Positions 58,901-64,000 of a stretch of 64,000 bases of DNA are shown here, piece by piece (within the stretch, counting starts at the first letter, position 1; every line of letters starts with the position of its first letter). This stretch comes from Elysia crispata (Eukaryota > Mollusca > Gastropoda > Plakobranchidae). A program made the position numbers and the translations under genes. Location: NCBI GenBank assembly GCA_033675545.1, contig JAWDGP010006494.1, positions 57,501-121,500 of the forward strand, in the 5' to 3' direction. A model generated the notes under the pieces. The model did not search any database. It was not told where the DNA came from and saw nothing but the letters and a program-made list of their open reading frames with translations.

Positions 58901-61900
58901 AAGAAATGATGTCATTTTTATGGGTCTCCATGGGTTCTGCCACTAGTAAACTCTCTTTCTCATTGACCAGAACTCCAGTTGCATCATCAGTTTTTTCTTG
59001 ATTGCAATTACTGGGAGACTTCTCTCTAGCACCATCATTGACTACAGGTTCAGTTACACTGTTTGATGTGGCTGCAGAATCATCCACAATCATGGAGTCT
59101 GTATGGACTTGGGCTGTCTCTGGAACTTCCTCAGAGCTCTCCGATGCAACATCAATGACAATTGAACCATCTCTATTATAGCCTGAACAGATTGAAAAGG
59201 AACAGAAAGTAAAAATCTAATGAATTAAACTTCAGTAAGTTTTGAACATAACTATTTAATGTAGTCTCTGCTTGAAAGAGTCTCCAAATTACTTTTACTG
59301 CCAAAAATGATGGAATTTCAACTTTTTCATTGTCGGTAAAAAGATGAATCATAAGAAATGTGCTATGATAACACTACATACCATTACAAGACAGAGGGCA
59401 AAAGAATATCATCATAAAAATAATTCTCTTCTGCCCATGTCCTTCACATACGGCAGTGGTTCTACTTAATACATTGTATTTACATTTATCAGCAACATTA
59501 TTTTTGATTTGCTGACAAAATTTACAGATCATTACTCAATTTAGTCCCACAAACAAAAATTATAGGAATATCCTTCTTTTCAAAGAATAATAGACATCAC
59601 AAATAACTGACCTGCAGGAACAAATTACACTGAGGCATTCACTCAAAAGTTTTTTTATCAAATCCATCATTTAATGCCAATTTCAAAAAGGTCCAACATA
59701 TATTAGACAAATGTTCAGTTGTTTGACATGGCCATCTCCTCAACTAAGCGTTACCTTTAAAATCATTGCTTGAACCTTCAACAGCTTTTTATGTTAAAAG
59801 TCTATTTTAAAAAGCATAAATTTAAGGCATTGTGAAAGCTTTGTTAACGAATCCCTCAAAAAGTATCTGCATCAACTTGACAAAACCGTTGTGGGATTAA
59901 AAAAAAAAAGAAAAGATCTTATTTTTTGGGATTTTATTTTGTTCACCCAGAAAATGTCACATTTTTTAAATATCTCTTCCAATATTTTATTTTCATACTA
60001 TATTGCAAGAAATTGAACCATTTTCAGACTCTCTGTTGTGAAATGTCAAAATAAATCACAATCATAAATAGAAATTTATCAAATAGAATCTAGAATCATA
60101 TCGGATAATGTTATTGAAAGAAAAATCTAAATGATTCCCCACAAAATATGAATTTGCATAAAATACTTAATTACCCACCTCCTCAATTCTCAATCATATG
60201 AAACATAGTCTATAGGAACAATATTACTAAAATGGTTCTGGGCTTGTATTTGCATTATTAATTTTATGAATAAAAAAATCTAAAAAAAATTCTGATGTAA
60301 AAAATAATGCCGTGAAGGAATGGCTGATTTAGAGTTTATTCGCTCCAGTCATGGCATTATGATATATATTATATATGAAACTCTAACCATTAAAATGATT
60401 ATGTATCTCTTGTCCGTAAAACCAAACTGCATAAAATGCTTACTGTATGTATCAGTTGCTGAGCAGTCAACATAATCTGAAGCTGACATGCTCACTTGAT
60501 GGCCGTTCACAACGACTAAATCATGACACAGCAACACCTCTTGAGCCAAGGTTGTGCTAGAGAAGCCTAGGAGCAAAGATCTGAAACAAACAATGAAATC
60601 AACTTTTCAACCTATGTGAATAAAATTTCTCTGATAATAAAAATTAAGAGAGACTTTGGTCTTTTGCCTATAATTGTCTTTAGCATAATATTAAAAAAAA
60701 ACAAAAAACAGGCTAGCCTTTTACTCCAAAGTAACGATATTCAGAAATTAGAGAGAGGACTGTAACTGTACAGTTATAACCATAGGAAAAGCACTAGTCC
60801 AAAAATAATTTGTTGAGATTGTTATTCTGATATATAATGAGAAAGCCTCATTTTCACACATTCCTCTACTCAGATAAAGGGAATGTGACAAATGGATACA
60901 TTTCGATACTAATTTCCCCATAAATATTGGACAACATTCGCCTAAAAACAATAACTGTCACATAATGCAAATTTTTATATGGCTGCTCCATAAAATATGG
61001 AACAATTGAGATTTGCAGGAAGTGTATTTGAAAATATTACAGCATAAGTCCATCATGACCACTGATAAAGTGATATAATTCTCGGCCTAAAAGCACAGAT
61101 CTAGACATTGTTGCCAGATGGCAAAGAACAACTTAGGATTATGATAATGAATGCTTTGATGCCAATTATACCTCAGACTATCTCCATCTGAGTCTGAAGA
61201 GCCTAGAACAATATTATAACAGAATGCAAATGTATATCTAGATATAGATAAACAAAATGTCAATTTTAAGGTTTTAACCTGCTATGATAAGGATGGGTAC
61301 GAGAAGCAATAATGTTGAAAGAATAAAAGTGAAAGTTTCTTAGAAAATTTCATGCTTGAAGCCCAGGAGTGTTAATAGGCAATTACGAGTTGTTTTTCTT
61401 TAACCTCAATGAATTTTTATATTGTGTCCAGTAAGCCTGGAGAGCAAGATATAAAGATGTCAAGTCTCAAATATGAAATTTTTGCATAAAGCTTGAATTA
61501 ATTTTAACATCTGATATTATTGGTTTTAAAACTAATCAACCTACAGGAAATTATAATTTTTTTTAAAATAGCTTTAAACTAAATTTTGGCAATCAAGAAA
61601 AGCTCAATGCAAGCACAGAAAGGAGAGCCTAAAAACAGGAAAGGGGCCCATACAGCCATTTGAGGCAAACATCTTGCAGAAGGGAAATGGCTTGTCACAG
61701 CCAAATTCAATTGCAGAGATGGTTCAGGACACTTAATCTTTTAAAATGAAAACAACAGAGCACTGAAAAAGGTTCCAACATGAATTTTACCTCTTATTAT
61801 CAAATAGTGGACCAGATGTAATGGTGAGGGCCTCTGGGAATAGAAGGTGAACAAAGTCTTTGCTGACCCCATCAGGCACACCATTCAACTGGACTTTGGC

Positions 61901-61977
61901 TCTCAACTTAGCATCTCCCTTTGTAGATTGTTGTTTTTTTGACTGAATGTCCTGATCAAACATCAAATTTACAACTC
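52801..61977 (-). CDS. Serine/arginine-rich nuclear protein with RRM-like fold (partial, six exons)
   Basis: Exons on the - strand are 61977-61791, 60580-60444, 59182-57484, 57011-55231, 53732-53553 and 52919-52801. Phases chain without conflict (2/2, 1/1, 2/2, 1/1, 1/1) to about 1367 residues. The first two exons look like one RRM: KVQLNGVPDGVSKDFVHLLF for strand 1/helix 1, then DNKRSLLLGFSS in the RNP1 position. Exon 3 is long, acidic and Ser/Thr-rich, with SUMO-interaction-like VDDVVILRED and IDLTLEES. Exon 4 has RS and SP dipeptides (RSRSRSLSDMS, RSRSLSPVSGSPS), then a Tyr/Gln/Pro-rich low-complexity tail. The composition suggests nuclear pre-mRNA processing, but I do not recognise the orthologue. 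The 5' exons and promoter are upstream of the visible exons, possibly beyond the window. Confidence 0.85.
52920..53552. other. Intron of RS-rich gene
   Basis: AT-rich, no separate feature. Confidence 0.55.
53553..53732 (-). CDS. RS-rich gene, 180-nt proline-rich exon (probable cassette)
   Basis: Acceptor CTTTTCAAG, donor G|GTATCA. Both ends are phase 1 and the length is 180 nt, so inclusion or skipping keeps the frame. It encodes PNTSTAQPRRLSPTTPRESL and then a Pro/Thr/Ser-rich stretch ending KNQCT. The donor is weaker than its neighbours (GTATCA). Confidence 0.65.
53733..55230. other. Intron of RS-rich gene
   Basis: AT-rich. The phrase GCAGAAGGTARACATTTTTCTCTTGCAAAACAAA recurs in two diverged copies near 54113 and 55034, a small direct repeat. 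No gene. Confidence 0.5.
55231..57011 (-). CDS. RS-rich gene, exon with RS/SP repeats and YQP-rich tail
   Basis: 1781 nt. The acceptor TTGTCCAAAG is followed by SRSPTSYRDANWYRD. Arg/Ser and Ser/Pro repeats cover the middle, with a basic KKSNKR segment. The last third is Tyr, Gln, Pro and Ser rich (YNSPYPSATSAP, QHQPQQQPQHTYPP). The exon ends ...VFQRVLGNEG at G|GTAAGA. Reading through that donor would add only KRKK and a stop, so I place the exon end at 55231. Confidence 0.83.
57012..57483. other. Intron of RS-rich gene
   Basis: AT-rich intron. The open frame continuing from the upstream exon past 57484 is intron translation, since GTATGT is a good donor and the phases then match. Confidence 0.6.
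57484..59182 (-). CDS. RS-rich gene, long acidic exon
   Basis: 1699 nt, acceptor CTGTTCAG, donor GTATGT. It reads YNRDGSIVIDVASESSEE and on through Asp/Glu/Ser/Thr-rich sequence of likely intrinsic disorder. Two motifs are SUMO-interaction-like (VVILRED, IDLTLEES). It then turns basic (KRASKRSRETSRTSREPS) and ends SYSQYERRR. Confidence 0.88.
59183..60443. other. Intron of RS-rich gene
   Basis: AT-rich, nothing recognised. Confidence 0.55.
60444..60580 (-). CDS. RS-rich gene, RRM-like second half
   Basis: 137 nt, acceptor TTTGTTTCAG, donor A|GTAAGC. It reads SLLLGFSSTTLAQEVLLCHD, then LVVVNGHQVSMSASDYVD. This fits RRM strand 3, helix 2 and strand 4. Confidence 0.8.
60581..61790. other. Intron of RS-rich gene, with a possible micro-exon
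   Basis: AT-rich. It contains the 31-nt candidate exon at 61172-61202, and no other gene. Confidence 0.55.
61172..61202 (-). other. Candidate 31-nt micro-exon (possible poison exon)
   Basis: The - strand reads ATTGTTCTAG before it and GTATAA after it. The flanking coding exons are joined in phase 2. In that phase it hits TAG after seven codons and also shifts the frame. In another phase it would read SSDSDGDSL. It is unproven. Confidence 0.25.
61791..61977 (-). CDS. RS-rich gene, first visible exon (RRM-like first half)
   Basis: 187 nt, acceptor TTTTTTGACCATGTAG, donor GTAAAA. It enters in phase 1, so at least one upstream exon exists. It reads VVNLMFDQDIQSKKQQSTKG, then KLRAKVQLNGVPDGVSKDFV, then HLLFPEALTITSGPLFDNKR. 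Confidence 0.82.
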
Positions 61978-62221
61978 CTACATGGTCAAAAAAGAAAGAA
62001 TACATTGATGTATTAAAGATTTTAAATTTACTTTACATGTAAATCATTCCCATGCACATTCATTTTAAACCTCTTTTTTTCTGTAACTACCCACCCTTTA
62101 TAATATCAAAACATCTTTCCTGATATTGGCTTCATGCATATATTTATACATATCTAATGAATTATGCTTACTACCTGTTTCAGAATTTTTGAATGATACA
62201 TCTACATGATTTTATCTTTTA

Positions 62222-62252
62222 CGAGGGCGGGCTGATAATAAAGGGCCGTTTT
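62222..62252 (+). repeat. mariner left inverted repeat
   Basis: CGAGGGCGGGCTGATAATAA then AGGGCCGTTTT. It pairs with 63556-63586 with a few differences. Confidence 0.9.
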
Positions 62253-62385
62253 CTTGTAACTTTAAAAATAACCGCGCTAGAAACTTCACATTTTGCATGC
62301 ATACACTCGAACCAATTGTCTAACCACACTTCACAAAATAGATCTGTGTGACGTCATTTGCGTTCACAATCAGTGACGTTGCAAT

Positions 62386-63471
62386 ATGTGTGCAGCGATC
62401 TCGGTCGGTGAGAAAATGGCGGCTTCTAGAAATGACCACCTTATGAAACAACGCTCTGTTATCGAGTTTCTTACTGCAGAAGGATGTCCTGCAGTTGTCA
62501 TCCACAAGAGAATGAAAGCTGTATACGGTGATGCTTGTCTTACTGAAGGTAAAGTTCGAAAGTGGGCGAGATTTTATCGAGGAGAAGACCCTAAAGAAAC
62601 AACAGTCCGTGATCGCAAAAGGCCCGGGCGGCCGGTCTCTGCAACTGACACTATGCACCAACAGAAGGTAGACGAAATGATTGTTGCAAATAGAAGAGTG
62701 AAACAAAAAGACATTGCAAATGCGCTTGACATTTCAAAAGAATGAGTTCATCACATTATCACAGTCCACCTTGGTTACAGGAAAGTCTCGGCAAGATGGG
62801 TACCGAGACAGCTCACTGTGGAAATGAAGGCACAGAGGAAAACGATCTGTACACAACTGTTGGAAAGATTCACTCATGACAGCGAGCGTTTTCTGCGGAG
62901 CATCATCACTGGTGACGAGTCTTGGGTGCATCACTATGACCCAGAGAGCAAGATGCAGTCTATGCAGTACCGACACAAGAACTCTCCAGCCCCGAAAAAG
63001 TTCAAAGTCGTCGCATCAGCTCGAAAGGTTTTGCTGACAATATTCTGGGACATTGAGTTTTTGGAGCAAGGCACAACAATAAATTCAGAGAGATATGTGT
63101 CAACTCTGCGTGCATTGAAGGGCCGACTCAGACGGGTTCGACAGGACAAAGTCAAAGACGTTGTCATCCAGCACGATAATGCTCGGCCACACACCAGTCG
63201 CCAAACCCAGTGCGCTTTACAGCAGTTGGAACTTCCTACCATACCACATCCGCCATACAGTCCTGATTTGGCCCCGTCTGACTTTTTCTTATTTCCTTTG
63301 CTGAAGAAACATCTCAAAGGAAATCACTATGAAACCGATGCAGAAGTTGAGGCGGATGTTCGCACTTGGTGCCGATCCCAGACACCAGAATTCTTCGCCG
63401 ACGGAATGCGAAAACTTGTACAACGCTGGCGCCTCTGTATTGAACACGATGGTGACTATGTTGAAAAATGA
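62386..63471 (+). pseudogene. mariner transposase with one in-frame TGA
   Basis: The frame runs 361 codons from ATG 62386 (an alternative ATG is at 62416), interrupted only by TGA at 62743 after IANALDISKE. The N-terminal helix-turn-helix pair includes a GRPVSATD linker. The catalytic part has WVPRQLT, TGDESWVHHYDPES (first D), VIQHDNARPHT (second D) and YSPDLAPSDFFLFP (third D). The second and third Asp are separated by 34 residues, the mariner DD34D hallmark. Apart from the stop it looks undamaged, so it is either recently inactivated or polymorphic. Confidence 0.92.
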
Positions 63472-63555
63472 TAGTTCATCAGATAGGTGAGACTCTAAGC
63501 TTTCATTTGATGTGTAACTTGCTTCTGTAGTCCTTCAAATAAAAAAAGTTATTCA

Positions 63556-63586
63556 AAAACGGCCCTTATTTATCAGCCTGCCCTCG
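63556..63586 (-). repeat. mariner right inverted repeat
   Basis: The + strand reads AAAACGGCCCTTATTTATCA then GCCTGCCCTCG, the complement of the left end with small changes. Confidence 0.9.
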
Positions 63587-64000
63587 TAATTGTGTTTTCA
63601 CAGCAGCAGTGGTATCATCAGTGGAAAGATTCGTGCATTAATGAATGAAAATATGGGTGTCCAACCATGATTAGCTAATACATTAAAAACATAATCTGAA
63701 CCTGGCGATAAGCTCATTCATTGTGCTGTGGGATGTCTTGGCCAAGGTACACATTGCATGAAGACACAATGTTATTGTCATAGGCCTCCCCCTCCTGTTC
63801 TGCATTCATCCCTTCCTTCATTTTTTCTTTCATTGGCTGCTGAGATTTCTATAAAGGAGCCCAAAAATCTAGACCCTACAGAAGACCCATGTCAACATCA
63901 TCTTCTTTTCCTTTGCTCTACCCTACTTTCACCCATACTTATATTTATGCTGAAATTTTAGCAAAGGAAAAAGATATCACAAACTGAATGCTGAGAAAAG
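63587..64000. other. No gene recognised
   Basis: AT-rich window end. A 77-codon frame at 63728-63961 shows no features. Confidence 0.4.

Larger units (their letters stand above)
62222..63586 (+). mobile_element. mariner-family DNA transposon
   Basis: 1365 bp bounded by inverted repeats CGAGGGCGGGCTGATAA.. and its right-end complement (CGAGGGCAGGCTGATAA..), about 31 bp each. TA target duplications lie at 62220-62221 and 63587-63588. It carries a DD34D transposase with one nonsense codon. It sits upstream of the first visible exon of the RS-rich gene, in opposite orientation, presumably in an intron or the 5' flank. Confidence 0.96.

Overview
The window is animal genomic DNA, most likely from a mollusc and probably a gastropod. 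It is AT-rich, packed with (GA)n, (CT)n and trinucleotide microsatellites, and its genes are spliced with long introns. The mollusc placement is an inference. It rests on a secreted fibrinogen-related-domain gene (a family expanded in snails), on the mix of Copia, Gypsy, RTE and mariner elements, and on many TCTAGATCTAGA-like palindromes. No bacterial features, CRISPR arrays or rRNA genes were found.

Three host genes can be reconstructed by joining exons with compatible phases. (1) ASH2L, + strand: the last four coding exons, 9007-14490, encode the end of the SPRY domain and the DPY30-binding SDI motif of this H3K4 methyltransferase subunit. Earlier exons lie outside the window. (2) A secreted fibrinogen-related (FReD) protein, + strand, 22199-40455: a signal-peptide exon and four exons encode a complete FReD. 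A 44-nt linker exon (29084-29127) fits the required phases exactly, but its last codon is TAG. (3) A large serine/arginine-rich nuclear protein with an RRM-like fold, - strand, 61977-52801: six exons in consistent phase give about 1367 residues, with the 5' end missing.

Layout. 1-9006: simple and tandem repeats, including a (GA)-cored ~160 bp repeat and a ~193 bp five-copy tandem. 9007-14730: the ASH2L 3' part, with a 17-copy ~53 bp minisatellite ending about 30 bp before an exon. 14731-22198: intergenic, with a dispersed repeat, a CpG-rich ORF-poor segment at 17160-18120, and a CCAAT/TATA signature just after it. 22199-40542: the FReD gene, carrying a reversed Copia element (22829-28021) in its first intron and a forward Gypsy element (34290-39143) in its last. 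41279-46342: a second, reversed Gypsy element. 48368-49238: a 5'-truncated RTE-type LINE. 52801-61977: the RS-rich gene. 62222-63586: a mariner with one nonsense codon, upstream of the visible exons of that gene.

All three LTR elements have matched LTR pairs (about 96-98% identical by eye) and perfect 5-bp target duplications, yet every coding region is broken. The points most worth checking are the linker-exon stop codon, the splice-site-rich minisatellite, the CpG-rich segment, and a possible poison exon plus a cassette exon in the RS-rich gene.
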